DNA of 64,000 nucleotides from Leptobacterium_A meishanense (GTDB lineage: Bacteria; Bacteroidota; Bacteroidia; Flavobacteriales; Flavobacteriaceae): contig NZ_JBBEXE010000001.1 in assembly GCF_037645805.1 (NCBI RefSeq), positions 186,001 through 250,000 on the forward strand, read 5' to 3'. The position numbers and the translations under genes were made by a program. Under the pieces are notes generated by a model. That model worked only from the letters and a program-made list of their open reading frames with translations, had not been told where the DNA came from and made no database searches. Shown one piece after another: positions 1-8,300 of this stretch. The number at the start of each line of letters is the position of its first letter. Position 1 is the stretch's first letter.

Positions 1-1964
1 GGTATAAACTTTGGGTGTCTTTTAAAATTTTTATAGGCTTCATAGCTGATTTCAGCCAATCGCTCCATAGTAGCTCTATCTTCCGGGGTCAACTTATTTT
101 TTTCATTTTCAAACAACTTGTTTATAATACCTGAACTGAGCAGCTGCTCCATATTATATTGGCAAGAGTTAAGCGTTCCGAAATTCGAACTAATTGTTTG
201 CCCCTGTATCGTCAATTGCACTTCTTCTGCTTCTATTGTAGGTCCTAACGAGGCATAAAATTGATGTGTCTTTCCTCCTCCTCTTGCTGGTGGCCCACCC
301 CTCCCATCAAAAAATATCACTTTAATATTATATTTCCTTGATATTTCCGTAAGAGCTTCTTTTGCTTTAAAAATGCTCCAATTAGCCATTAGATATCCTC
401 CATCTTTAGTTCCATCAGAAAAACCAAGCATAATGATTTGCTTGTTTCCCCTTCGTTTCAAATGTGCAGCATAAGCATCATTTGTATAAAGTGTTTTCAT
501 AGCCCTCCCTGCTGTCGTAAGATCATCAACCGTTTCAAATAAAGGGATAATATCTACCGAAGGGGTTTTCCAATCACATAAACGAATCATGGCAAATACT
601 TCCATCACGTTTAGAGCCCCTCTATTGTTACTAATAATATAGCGGTTGGCTCCTTGTTCCCCGTTTTGTTTTTGGATGGTTTTCATGGCATAGATAGACT
701 CTATAGTATTTCTGGTAGTTTCATTGGAAAAAATGTCAGGATTTAATTTTTCACTTACATTTTCTAATACTTTTATTTGTTCTTCTTCGGGTAGCTGTAG
801 GTAATTTTCAGGGAAAATACCTGATCCGATTTTATGTGTTTCTTCTATAATATTGGTTAAAACGGTATGGTGTACCCGGGAATCTTGCCGTATATCAAGC
901 GTTGCAAAATAAAGTCCAAAAAGATTGACTTTATTGATTAATATCTGGACTTCATCAACAAATAGTGATTGATGCTTTTTTTTAAGTATGTTTTTAATTT
1001 GATGCAGCTTTTCTAAAAGCACTTCTTTCGACATAGAGGCTTTATTGTCTGAAAAAATGTTATTGTATAGCTGCAACTCAACCTCAGTAACCAATATATC
1101 TACTTTATCGAATGTTATTCTTCTTTTCAATAAACGAATGTCTCGGTAATAATTCCGTATAATACTTCCGCGAAGCCGTTCAGCTACTTTTAATGTTATT
1201 TCTGTTGTTACAAAAGGGTTGCCATCTCTGTCTCCTCCCGGCCAGAACCCTAAATTTATAATATGGTTATCTATCGGGGAGTCTTCAAAAATATTATTTT
1301 GAATATATTCATATATTTTACTGGCCGATTGGTAAAATACATTTTCAAGGTACCATACTAAGCTGACGGCTTCGTCATAGGGCGTTGGTTTTTGTTTTTT
1401 AAAAAAGGGGGTTTTCCCTAATTGTGCGAGCAGTTTTTTAATAGCAGTAAAATCATTTTCTTCAATTGCTTTTGCTAAATCAGTAATAATACCCAATACA
1501 GGGCCAGGATAGAATTGCGTAGGGTGGGCTGTTAAAACCGGCCGTATGTTGAATGTCTGCAAATACTTTTGTAACTCTTGCATTTTGTTTTTAGCAGCAG
1601 CCTCTTCTTTTATACTCCTTAAAGTACCATGGCCTTCCATGTTGTTGATTACTGAGAACGCTGCATCTTCTATAGCATCAAACAAGACTACTTGTCGTTC
1701 TATATATTGAATAAAACGAAATAGTAAATTTATTTTGTCATTCTCATTTGCTCCTTCTTCGTATTTTGAAAAAAATGTATTTACTATTTCAGTAGGATTA
1801 TTATTCTCTTCATATCCTTTTTCACAAACATCACTAAATAATGGTAATAAAACTCCTGTATTAGTTATATCATCAAATGGCAATGTCATAAAAATGCTGT
1901 TGTATATCTGATACTTTGACAACACATTTTCATTGAACCGATCTAACTTTGGTTTCCTGAGCAT
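1..1964 (-). CDS. ppc: Phosphoenolpyruvate carboxylase, C-terminus cut by window edge
   Basis: Carboxylates phosphoenolpyruvate with bicarbonate to oxaloacetate, refilling the TCA cycle; a cytosolic enzyme. About 654 residues are visible of a family length near 850-900, so roughly the last 200 lie outside the window. The TAHPTQ signature with the catalytic His is at about residues 145-150 (His147), WPGGDRDGNPFVT follows around residue 230, and the glycine-rich loop GRGGPPARGGG begins near residue 554. In that loop the residue before GRGG is Asp, whereas the E. coli enzyme has His. The ATG at 1964 is the first in frame and sits 17 bases after a TATTTTTG -7 element. Assignment is firm; the active state of the missing C-terminus cannot be judged. 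Confidence 0.95.
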   Translation of the reverse strand, partial: MLRKPKLDRFNENVLSKYQIYNSIFMTLPFDDITNTGVLLPLFSDVCEKGYEENNNPTEIVNTFFSKYEEGANENDKINLLFRFIQYIERQVVLFDAIEDAAFSVINNMEGHGTLRSIKEEAAAKNKMQELQKYLQTFNIRPVLTAHPTQFYPGPVLGIITDLAKAIEENDFTAIKKLLAQLGKTPFFKKQKPTPYDEAVSLVWYLENVFYQSASKIYEYIQNNIFEDSPIDNHIINLGFWPGGDRDGNPFVTTEITLKVAERLRGSIIRNYYRDIRLLKRRITFDKVDILVTEVELQLYNNIFSDNKASMSKEVLLEKLHQIKNILKKKHQSLFVDEVQILINKVNLFGLYFATLDIRQDSRVHHTVLTNIIEETHKIGSGIFPENYLQLPEEEQIKVLENVSEKLNPDIFSNETTRNTIESIYAMKTIQKQNGEQGANRYIISNNRGALNVMEVFAMIRLCDWKTPSVDIIPLFETVDDLTTAGRAMKTLYTNDAYAAHLKRRGNKQIIMLGFSDGTKDGGYLMANWSIFKAKEALTEISRKYNIKVIFFDGRGGPPARGGGKTHQFYASLGPTIEAEEVQLTIQGQTISSNFGTLNSCQYNMEQLLSSGIINKLFENEKNKLTPEDRATMERLAEISYEAYKNFKRHPKFI

Positions 1965-1980
1965 AGCATTTGTTTTATTA

Positions 1981-1988
1981 CAAAAATA
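1981..1988 (-). promoter_or_regulatory. -7 promoter element of ppc
   Basis: On the minus strand this reads TATTTTTG, an exact match to the Bacteroidota TAnnTTTG consensus, 17 bases before the ppc ATG. I see no TTG at the right distance for a -33 box. The element coincides with the U-tract side of the terminator that ends the upstream lrp-type gene. Confidence 0.5.
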
Positions 1989-2015
1989 CCCTTTCAATTA
2001 CACAACTGAAAGGGT
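1988..2015 (-). terminator. Rho-independent terminator of the Lrp-type gene
   Basis: A 9-bp perfect stem (1988-1996 with 2007-2015) and a 10-base loop lie 28 bases past the stop of the Lrp/AsnC gene. On the minus strand the stem is followed by TATTTTTG, a T-rich tract. The plus-strand flank is also T-rich, but no plus-strand gene ends here. Confidence 0.65.
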
Positions 2016-2042
2016 TTTTATGTTATACTTTAAACAAATGTT

Positions 2043-2522
2043 TTATAATTCATTAAATATCCTATGCATTAATCGTTTTTTATCGTTAATGCTTTCTTCT
2101 AAAGAAATCATCGTTTCTGTTCGGGTCACACCATCAATATCATCTATTTTAAAAATTATTTCTTTAGCATGCTGCGTGTCTTTGGCTCTAGCTTTACAAA
2201 AGATGTTAAACTTCCCGGTAGTAATGTGCGCAACAGTTATATAAGGTATTTCTCTAAGCCGCTCCAATACAAATTTAGTCTGATATGTTTTTTCTAAAAA
2301 GATACCTACATATGCTATAAAGGAATAGCCTAACTTTTCATAATCTAAGGTTAATGAAGATCCTTTTATAATACCCGCGTCTTCCATTTTTTTTACCCGG
2401 ACATGTACCGTACCTGCCGATATAAGCAATTTTTTAGCGATGTCCGTAAAAGGTGTACGCGTATTATCAATCAACATATCTAATATTTGGTGATCAATTT
2501 CATCCAATTTGAACTTTGCCAT
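2043..2522 (-). CDS. Lrp/AsnC family transcriptional regulator
   Basis: A 159-residue DNA-binding regulator of the feast/famine type. The N-terminal winged helix-turn-helix covers about residues 5-64 (LDEIDHQILDMLIDN, then a recognition helix around TVHVRVKKMEDAGII). The RAM ligand-binding and oligomerisation domain follows from about residue 68 to 145 (YVGIFLEKTYQ, ITTGKFNIFCKARA, IDGVTRTETMISLE). Length is normal for the family. Such proteins usually sense amino acids and form octamers; the effector cannot be read from sequence. It lies between ppc and an M14 carboxypeptidase on the same strand and has its own terminator, so it is probably a single-gene unit downstream of the peptidase gene. 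Confidence 0.93.
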   Translation of the reverse strand: MAKFKLDEIDHQILDMLIDNTRTPFTDIAKKLLISAGTVHVRVKKMEDAGIIKGSSLTLDYEKLGYSFIAYVGIFLEKTYQTKFVLERLREIPYITVAHITTGKFNIFCKARAKDTQHAKEIIFKIDDIDGVTRTETMISLEESINDKKRLMHRIFNEL

Positions 2523-2618
2523 ATCTCTTATATCATTTTAGCTATGCTATAATTACACAAAAAAAATAAAAATAATTGGATATTTTGATCTTTTCTATCA
2601 ATATCTTGCATACAATGA

Positions 2619-3758
2619 CTAAAAACTTTGATTATTCTTTAAAATTTGGCTTACCCAGTCTGGAGTAATCATTTTTTGATGGATAGAAATGGTTGATGGG
2701 CTTAATGCTATAGTTTTATGAGCATAATAAGTGCTTAAGTCCCCTATTTTCTCTACCTGGGGGATGAATTTAATAGCCCCCTTTTTTAATAGTTCTTTAT
2801 ACAAAACCCCAACAGCTGAAATTCTTTTTTCTTTATCACCAATAACATGCACATTTTTGATAATAACATCATAAAATTTTTTTTGATTTTCAGGGATTTC
2901 AAAGTAGCTATTATGTTCATATTGTGATAGCGTATCAGAAGAGATGCTATTTAATGCCCCTATTAATGCATAGAAAATAAATTCTCTGGTTTTTTCCCTA
3001 TCATAGTCATACTGAAAATGCCCGGCCTCAAAAAGTATCGTAGGCACTCCCATAGATTGAAAAGTATCTCCTACGCAATTTGAGTTAAATGAATCATCGT
3101 ACCTTCCTATTTGTCCGAGAATAACATGCTCAAGAAGTGCATTCATAGCAACAATAAGCTTCATTGCTGCTTTTCGACTTTCTGTAACTGTATGCTTTTT
3201 GTCTGCTGCAGGTGCTAAAAATGATATTGTAGCAGGTAATGGGGCATTTCCGGCACTGAAAATAGTACGTTGATCATGTAAATTAAAACAAAAATGAGGG
3301 CAAATATCATCAAAAGTTTTTCGTAGTATAATGCTTTCAGGCTGTGATAAGGTTTGAGCATCCCTGTTAAGGTCTACTTTATTGGCATTTTCTCGTGTGT
3401 ATACCTCAGCACCATCAGGGTTAAGCATTGGGATTATATGTAACTGGCATTTAGTTAAAATTTCTTTTACCTCCTCTGATCCGTTTCGCAGATAATTGAT
3501 AAGGTCAAAAACAGCTTTTGTAGTGGTAGATTCATTTCCGTGCATTTGCGACCACATAAGAACCTTTATGGAACCGCTACCTAATGAAATTTTGTAAATA
3601 GTACGTTCTTCAACAGATTTTCCAATTTTCTGCACCTGAACAGTCTTATCAATGTTTTCTAATAAAGGAGTAATTGTTTTTAAATTGACATAGCGCCCTT
3701 TTAGTGACTTCTCAAAGGATTGCACGTACATTTTAGTTAAAGAGGAACTATTCAACAT
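2619..3758 (-). CDS. M14 family zinc carboxypeptidase
   Basis: A 379-residue metallopeptidase of the carboxypeptidase A type. The zinc ligands are visible as HGNE (His73, Glu76) and the later His161 in NLHDQ. NPDGAEVY at about 113-120 and NRD at 131-133 match the substrate-binding region, and Glu244 in LFEAGHF fits the catalytic glutamate. No signal peptide is seen, so it is probably cytoplasmic and may trim peptides or amino-acid conjugates. The ATG at 3758 is used here; Met10 is an alternative. The C-terminal part after about residue 275 is not a standard M14 element and I cannot name it. Two copies of a 13-base promoter-like repeat lie upstream. Confidence 0.88.
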   Translation of the reverse strand: MLNSSSLTKMYVQSFEKSLKGRYVNLKTITPLLENIDKTVQVQKIGKSVEERTIYKISLGSGSIKVLMWSQMHGNESTTTKAVFDLINYLRNGSEEVKEILTKCQLHIIPMLNPDGAEVYTRENANKVDLNRDAQTLSQPESIILRKTFDDICPHFCFNLHDQRTIFSAGNAPLPATISFLAPAADKKHTVTESRKAAMKLIVAMNALLEHVILGQIGRYDDSFNSNCVGDTFQSMGVPTILFEAGHFQYDYDREKTREFIFYALIGALNSISSDTLSQYEHNSYFEIPENQKKFYDVIIKNVHVIGDKEKRISAVGVLYKELLKKGAIKFIPQVEKIGDLSTYYAHKTIALSPSTISIHQKMITPDWVSQILKNNQSF

Positions 3759-3774
3759 TCAACAATAGATTAGA

Positions 3775-3811
3775 TTACAAAAGTAAATAAGTTAATTGTT
3801 ACAAAAGTAAA
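3775..3811 (-). promoter_or_regulatory. Two 13-base direct repeats carrying -7 elements, M14 gene promoter
   Basis: TTACAAAAGTAAA occurs at 3775-3787 and again at 3799-3811, a 24-base period. On the minus strand each copy contains TACTTTTG, which fits the TAnnTTTG -7 consensus (3778-3785 and 3802-3809). This may be two tandem promoters or a repeated operator overlapping the promoter of the peptidase gene. Confidence 0.4.
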
Positions 3812-3928
3812 CACTTAATAGTCTTTAATCGAATATTGATGTAAATAGCATATTCTATAAATTTACTATTGTAAACAAATGGTTTTAATATTTATTAATT
3901 AATATTTAATATACTTATTTTCAATAAT

Positions 3929-3954
3929 TTATATATTCATATTTGAATATATAA
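3929..3954. promoter_or_regulatory. Palindromic operator candidate upstream of the XRE regulator
   Basis: An 11-bp perfect inverted repeat (3929-3939 with 3944-3954, core TTCA-N4-TGAA) with a 4-base spacer; allowing one mismatch it extends to 15 positions per side. It lies about 40-50 bases upstream of TATCTTTA/TATCTTTC -7-like sequences at 3995-4008. The surrounding DNA is very AT-rich, which raises the chance of accidental palindromes. Autoregulation by the helix-turn-helix protein encoded next is an inference. Confidence 0.4.
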
Positions 3955-4036
3955 TTTAAAAATATTTTATTAAATTTGTTATTAAGGAATTTTGTATCTT
4001 TATCTTTCAATATTAAAAAACAATTTGTATTTTACA

Positions 4037-4426
4037 ATGTTAAACAAATCAGATTTTGTAACTCGTTTAAAATATTTGCTAGATTATTATGATTTATCAG
4101 CCGCAGCTTTTGCAGATAAAGTAGCTGTGCAGCGATCCTCTATTTCGCATATCTTATCCGGACGAAATAAACCTAGTCTTGAATTTGTTTTAAAAATAAT
4201 TACCATATTTCCCGAGGTTTCATTTGATTGGTTATTGCTAGGTAAAGATCCATTTCCAGTAAATGATACCGATAGTGACACAAACACCATTACCACTCCA
4301 CGCTTTCATAAAGAATATTCTCAGGAACAAGAAATTTTACCAGAAACAACAAAAATTAAAAAGAAAGAAATTCAAAAGATTGTAATTTTGTATCATGACG
4401 GGAGTTTTGATGAATATCATAATTGA
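4037..4426 (+). CDS. XRE/Cro-type helix-turn-helix transcriptional regulator
   Basis: A 129-residue protein whose N-terminal 60 residues form a lambda-repressor-like helix-turn-helix (FVTRLKYLLDYY, FADKVAVQRSSISHILSGRNKPS, then a fourth helix ending near SFDWLLLGKDP). The remainder is polar and low in complexity, ending in a short beta-like segment (KIVILYHDGSFDEY). I chose the ATG at 4037, because the extra 15 residues upstream precede the conserved domain and overlap the promoter-like TATCTTT sequences. The organisation of domain plus SFDWLLLG is common among flavobacterial regulators. Target unknown; a palindrome upstream suggests self-regulation. Confidence 0.85.
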   Translation: MLNKSDFVTRLKYLLDYYDLSAAAFADKVAVQRSSISHILSGRNKPSLEFVLKIITIFPEVSFDWLLLGKDPFPVNDTDSDTNTITTPRFHKEYSQEQEILPETTKIKKKEIQKIVILYHDGSFDEYHN

Positions 4427-4458
4427 TTTTTAATTTTCCTCCAATTCTGTATAGTTTT

Positions 4459-4833
4459 ATGAGAGTTTATATTTTACTTATTATAGGGATGCTTACAGTT
4501 TCATGCTATCAGCCTGAACGTGTATGTAGTGACTTCAGAACAGGTACTTTTGAGTTTTCATATATCATAGAAGGTAAAGAAACTACAGATATGTTTATCA
4601 GAAACGATTCTATAGAAATTGCTTATACAAATAGTACTACTGACACTTCTTCAATCAGATGGGTGAACGATTGTGAATTTATTGTAAAAAAGTTATACCC
4701 CACCTCATTGTCTGAACAGAAAGCTGTCCATATAAAAATAATTGCTACTACAAAAGATTCTTATACTTTTGAGTATGCCATTGTGGGAGATACAAAAAAC
4801 AAGCAACGGGGAGTTGCTAAAAAAATAGACTAA
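4459..4833 (+). CDS. Small lipoprotein of unknown function
   Basis: A 124-residue predicted lipoprotein: positively charged start, hydrophobic stretch VYILLIIGML and lipobox LTVSC, with the lipidated Cys near residue 16. The mature part has beta-strand-like alternation (FEFSYIIEGKETTD, SIEIAYTNSTT, FIVKKLYP, YTFEYAIVGD) and suggests a small beta-barrel or sandwich fold. The ATG at 4459 is chosen because it places the signal peptide correctly; a TTG 36 bases upstream would add an unlikely extension. It sits 2 bases before the TerC gene, so the two are probably co-transcribed. No recognised domain; it should not take its name from the neighbouring topoisomerase. Confidence 0.8.
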   Translation: MRVYILLIIGMLTVSCYQPERVCSDFRTGTFEFSYIIEGKETTDMFIRNDSIEIAYTNSTTDTSSIRWVNDCEFIVKKLYPTSLSEQKAVHIKIIATTKDSYTFEYAIVGDTKNKQRGVAKKID

Positions 4834-4835
4834 CT

Positions 4836-5636
4836 ATGTTTGAAATTTTTGCTAGTGCTGATGCGTGGGTTGCATTATTAACACTTACGTTCTTAGAAAT
4901 TGTTTTAGGGATCGACAATATCGTTTTTATCTCTATAGCTGCTAACAAGCTGCCCGAACATCAACAACGAAAGGCTACCAATCTTGGTCTTCTATTGGCC
5001 ATGGTACAACGGATTATTTTGTTATTCGCCGTATCATTTTTAGTGAGTTTAAAAGAACCTTTCTATCATTTAAAAACTGATTGGATATCTATGGGGGTTA
5101 GTGGTCAAAGTATTATTCTACTTTTTGGAGGGTTATTTCTATTGTATAAAAGCACGTCTGAAATCCATGAAAAAATAGAAATGCCGGAACATGATGAACA
5201 TACAATAAAAAATAAAAACATCACCTCTTTGTCCAGAGCAATATTTCAAATTATTATAATTGATTTTATCTTCTCTATCGATTCTATTTTAACGGCAGTG
5301 GGTATGACCAACGGTATTTCCGAAAATCCGGATCACGCCCTATTATTAATGATTATTGCAGTTGTTATTTCTATAATTGTGATGATGCTTTTTGCAAACC
5401 CTGTACGGGTATTTATTAATAAGCATCCTTCTATACAGCTCTTAGGCATGGCTTTTCTAATCCTTATTGGGTTCATGCTCATAGCAGAATCAAGCCACCT
5501 CTCACATACTGTTGTGTTCAATCAGGAAATAGGAGCTATTCCTAAAGGCTATTTGTATTTTGCTATTGCCTTTTCGTTATTAGTCGAATTTTTAAACATG
5601 CGCTTCAAAAAAAAGGTTACGCTAAAAGAAAAGTAA
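4836..5636 (+). CDS. TerC family integral membrane protein
   Basis: A 266-residue inner-membrane protein with about seven hydrophobic segments. Family hallmarks are visible: FLEIVLGIDNIVFISI near residues 20-35 and IIIDFIFSIDSILTAVG around 143-160, each with the acidic residues in the membrane that are thought to handle metal ions. A cytoplasmic loop rich in charged residues (EIHEKIEMPEHDEH) separates the two halves. TerC relatives act in manganese homeostasis or in metal loading of exported proteins. The gene follows a small lipoprotein by 2 bases and ends 11 bases before the convergent stop of the topoisomerase subunit. Confidence 0.92.
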   Translation: MFEIFASADAWVALLTLTFLEIVLGIDNIVFISIAANKLPEHQQRKATNLGLLLAMVQRIILLFAVSFLVSLKEPFYHLKTDWISMGVSGQSIILLFGGLFLLYKSTSEIHEKIEMPEHDEHTIKNKNITSLSRAIFQIIIIDFIFSIDSILTAVGMTNGISENPDHALLLMIIAVVISIIVMMLFANPVRVFINKHPSIQLLGMAFLILIGFMLIAESSHLSHTVVFNQEIGAIPKGYLYFAIAFSLLVEFLNMRFKKKVTLKEK

Positions 5637-5647
5637 ACCCTTGAAAA

Positions 5648-8275
5648 TTATTCCAATTCTAATGTAGTCTGCCCATCAGATGATGGTTTTTCATGCCCTT
5701 CTGTTCCTGTGACTGCCTCTTCATCAACAACTTCAATATTTTCAGGTGCGTTCTCTTCGGGTTCTTCATAAGGTAATGGGTCTAAAAGATTAATTTGTTT
5801 GACTTTTTCTTTGGTCAATTGATTGCCCAATGCCTTAATTCCTTTAACAGCTATGAATTGCTCTAAATCAATGGTTTCAGCAGGGTGTTGTTCCTTGCCA
5901 CGTTGCTTCATATATAGTACTTCTGCAACAGGCCGCCAATCAGTAGCTACTAGCTCTAGTTGTGACTTAGGGTGCTCTGTAATAAACAATTCTTCTTTGT
6001 TTTCATTCTCAACAAGAAACCGTTTGATAAAACAACGTTCTTTTTCTCCGTCATAATAGATAGCCGAAATAGGCTTTTTTGGGTGCCATTTTTCCAAAAC
6101 AATCATATCGTCATCAAAATGTGTTGTGAGCTCCGGGATGATTGTTTTTATCACCCCTTTTTGAGTGATAACAAGTAGCCGGTCATCTCCTTTAAATGCT
6201 CCTAGCAACTCTCCTCTACCATCGGTGTTTAAGCGTTGAACGGTTTCATCAAACCATATTTTCCTGGGTTTTAATGTAGAAACCCCTTTTTCTTTAAGCT
6301 CGATACGCTTTACGGTATATTTTGTAACGATATTTCCTTTGGAGTTTCTGCCTTTGATAAGCACATCAGCGAAATCAATGTCCCATTTGAGCTTTTTAAT
6401 GCTTCCGGCCTGACGAAGATTGATTGTTATAATTTCAGCTTCTCCATTTGGGTTTGCAGAAAGGTATAACACTTCCGACCCTTTCTTTTCTTGTGCAAGG
6501 TCATACTCACGATCGCGCGTTACACCACTTACATAAAAGCGTTTAATATAGCTAGCCCCTCCTTTGCCATCTTTATAGATCATATTATAGATGGTGCGTT
6601 TATCGTTCTTTTTAAAGACCGCCACATGTATAATATCCTTACCGACAAAAGTCTTGGTGTCTACTTTTGTAACCATCATCTTCCCTTCCTTAGTAAACAC
6701 TATAATATCATCTATATCGCTGCAATCTGTCACATATTCATCGCGTCGGAGCGATGTCCCGATAAACCCTTCTGCCCGGTTTACATAAAGTTTCGTGTTT
6801 CGTATTACCACCTTAGTGGCCTCAATATCATCAAATACCCGTATTTCTGTCTTTCGCTCACGTCCTCCCCCATAAGTTTTCTTAAGGTTTGTGAAATAAT
6901 CGATGGCATAATCAATAAGATTGTTTAACTGTTTTTTTACTTCTGCAATAGCACCTTCAAGCGCTTCTATCTTTTGTTGGGCCTTATCGATATCAAATTT
7001 TGAGATCCGTTTAATTCTAATCTCAGTAAGCCGAACGATATCTTCTTCTGTAACTGCACGTTTTAGATGTTTGATATGCGGCTGTAACCCCTTGTCTATA
7101 GCATTTAATACACCTTCCCAGGTGTCTTCTTCTTCAATATCTCGGTAAATACGGTTTTCTATAAAAATCCGTTCTAATGATGCAAAATGCCACTGTTCTT
7201 CTAGCTCTTCCAATTGAATTTCTAATTCACTTTTCAATAATTCAACTGTATGGTCAGTAGAACGCCTTAACATTTCAGAAACTCCAATAAATATAGGCTT
7301 GTTGTCTTCTATAATGCATGCCAGTGGAGAAATGGAAGATTCACAGGCTGTAAAAGCATAAAGTGCATCGATCGTCTTATCAGGAGATATACCGGAAGGC
7401 AAATGGATCAAAATTTCTACCTCTGCCGCTGTATTGTCTTCTATTTTTTTGATTTTGATCTTTCCTTTGTCGTTTGCTTTAAGGATAGAGTCTATAAGGG
7501 ATGACGTGTTCGTACCAAATGGTATTTCTGTAATTGTCAACGTATTTTTATCAACTTGTGAAATTTTAGCACGGATACGGATTTTTCCACCGCGTTCTCC
7601 ATCATTGTAATTCCCTACATCCATAATACCTGCAGTGGGGAAATCAGGGTATAATGTAAATTTCTTCCCTTTTAAATGTTTGACAGAAGCATCAATAAGT
7701 TCGTTAAAGTTATGAGGAAGTATTTTGGTAGAAAGTCCAACAGCAATTCCTTCCGCCCCTTGAGCCAATAATAATGGAAACTTTACAGGGAGGTTTACTG
7801 GTTCTTTTTTTCGCCCGTCATAACTCAACTGCCATTCCGTAATTTTTGGGCTGAAAACAACCTCTAAGGCAAATTTTGATAGGCGGGCCTCTATATATCT
7901 AGAAGCGGCTGCTCCATCTCCTGTTAAAATATTTCCCCAGTTTCCTTGTGTATCAATTAAAAGGTCTTTTTGCCCTATTTGCACCATGGCATCTGCGATA
8001 CTGGCGTCTCCGTGTGGATGGTACTGCATGGTATGCCCTACTACATTGGCCACTTTATTGTAACGACCATCATCCAATTCTTTTAAAGCATGCATGATAC
8101 GGCGTTGTACCGGTTTAAAGCCATCTTCTATCGCAGGCACGGCACGTTCCAATATCACATAGGATGCATAATCTAAAAACCAGTCTTTGTACATTCCGGT
8201 TACCCGGGTAATGGTATCTTGTTGGGGGTCTTCGTTATTTAGATGTTCGTTATCGGGTTGTATATGCTCCTCCAT
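5648..8275 (-). CDS. parC: DNA topoisomerase IV subunit A (ParC)
   Basis: The breakage-reunion subunit of topoisomerase IV, which decatenates daughter chromosomes. The active-site pair is Arg126-Tyr127 in AASRYIEARLS, preceded by the winged-helix motif HPHGDASI. It belongs to the GyrA/ParC superfamily but lacks a QRRGGKG GyrA box in the C-terminal beta-pinwheel, which supports ParC. Length is about 875 residues with an acidic tail (EEPEENAPENIEVVDEE). I start at the ATG at 8275; a TTG one codon upstream is less likely. parE lies 25 bases upstream on the same strand, so the heterotetramer subunits are made from one transcript. Flavobacterial topoisomerase A subunits are long, so the size is not unusual. 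Confidence 0.94.
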   Translation of the reverse strand: MEEHIQPDNEHLNNEDPQQDTITRVTGMYKDWFLDYASYVILERAVPAIEDGFKPVQRRIMHALKELDDGRYNKVANVVGHTMQYHPHGDASIADAMVQIGQKDLLIDTQGNWGNILTGDGAAASRYIEARLSKFALEVVFSPKITEWQLSYDGRKKEPVNLPVKFPLLLAQGAEGIAVGLSTKILPHNFNELIDASVKHLKGKKFTLYPDFPTAGIMDVGNYNDGERGGKIRIRAKISQVDKNTLTITEIPFGTNTSSLIDSILKANDKGKIKIKKIEDNTAAEVEILIHLPSGISPDKTIDALYAFTACESSISPLACIIEDNKPIFIGVSEMLRRSTDHTVELLKSELEIQLEELEEQWHFASLERIFIENRIYRDIEEEDTWEGVLNAIDKGLQPHIKHLKRAVTEEDIVRLTEIRIKRISKFDIDKAQQKIEALEGAIAEVKKQLNNLIDYAIDYFTNLKKTYGGGRERKTEIRVFDDIEATKVVIRNTKLYVNRAEGFIGTSLRRDEYVTDCSDIDDIIVFTKEGKMMVTKVDTKTFVGKDIIHVAVFKKNDKRTIYNMIYKDGKGGASYIKRFYVSGVTRDREYDLAQEKKGSEVLYLSANPNGEAEIITINLRQAGSIKKLKWDIDFADVLIKGRNSKGNIVTKYTVKRIELKEKGVSTLKPRKIWFDETVQRLNTDGRGELLGAFKGDDRLLVITQKGVIKTIIPELTTHFDDDMIVLEKWHPKKPISAIYYDGEKERCFIKRFLVENENKEELFITEHPKSQLELVATDWRPVAEVLYMKQRGKEQHPAETIDLEQFIAVKGIKALGNQLTKEKVKQINLLDPLPYEEPEENAPENIEVVDEEAVTGTEGHEKPSSDGQTTLELE

Positions 8276-8300
8276 CAAATATCAGTCAGTTGATTTATAT

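Noticed and set aside
6491..6928. A 145-codon frame antisense to parC.
   Set aside because: It lies wholly inside a confidently assigned gene in another frame and has no domain; a shadow of parC.
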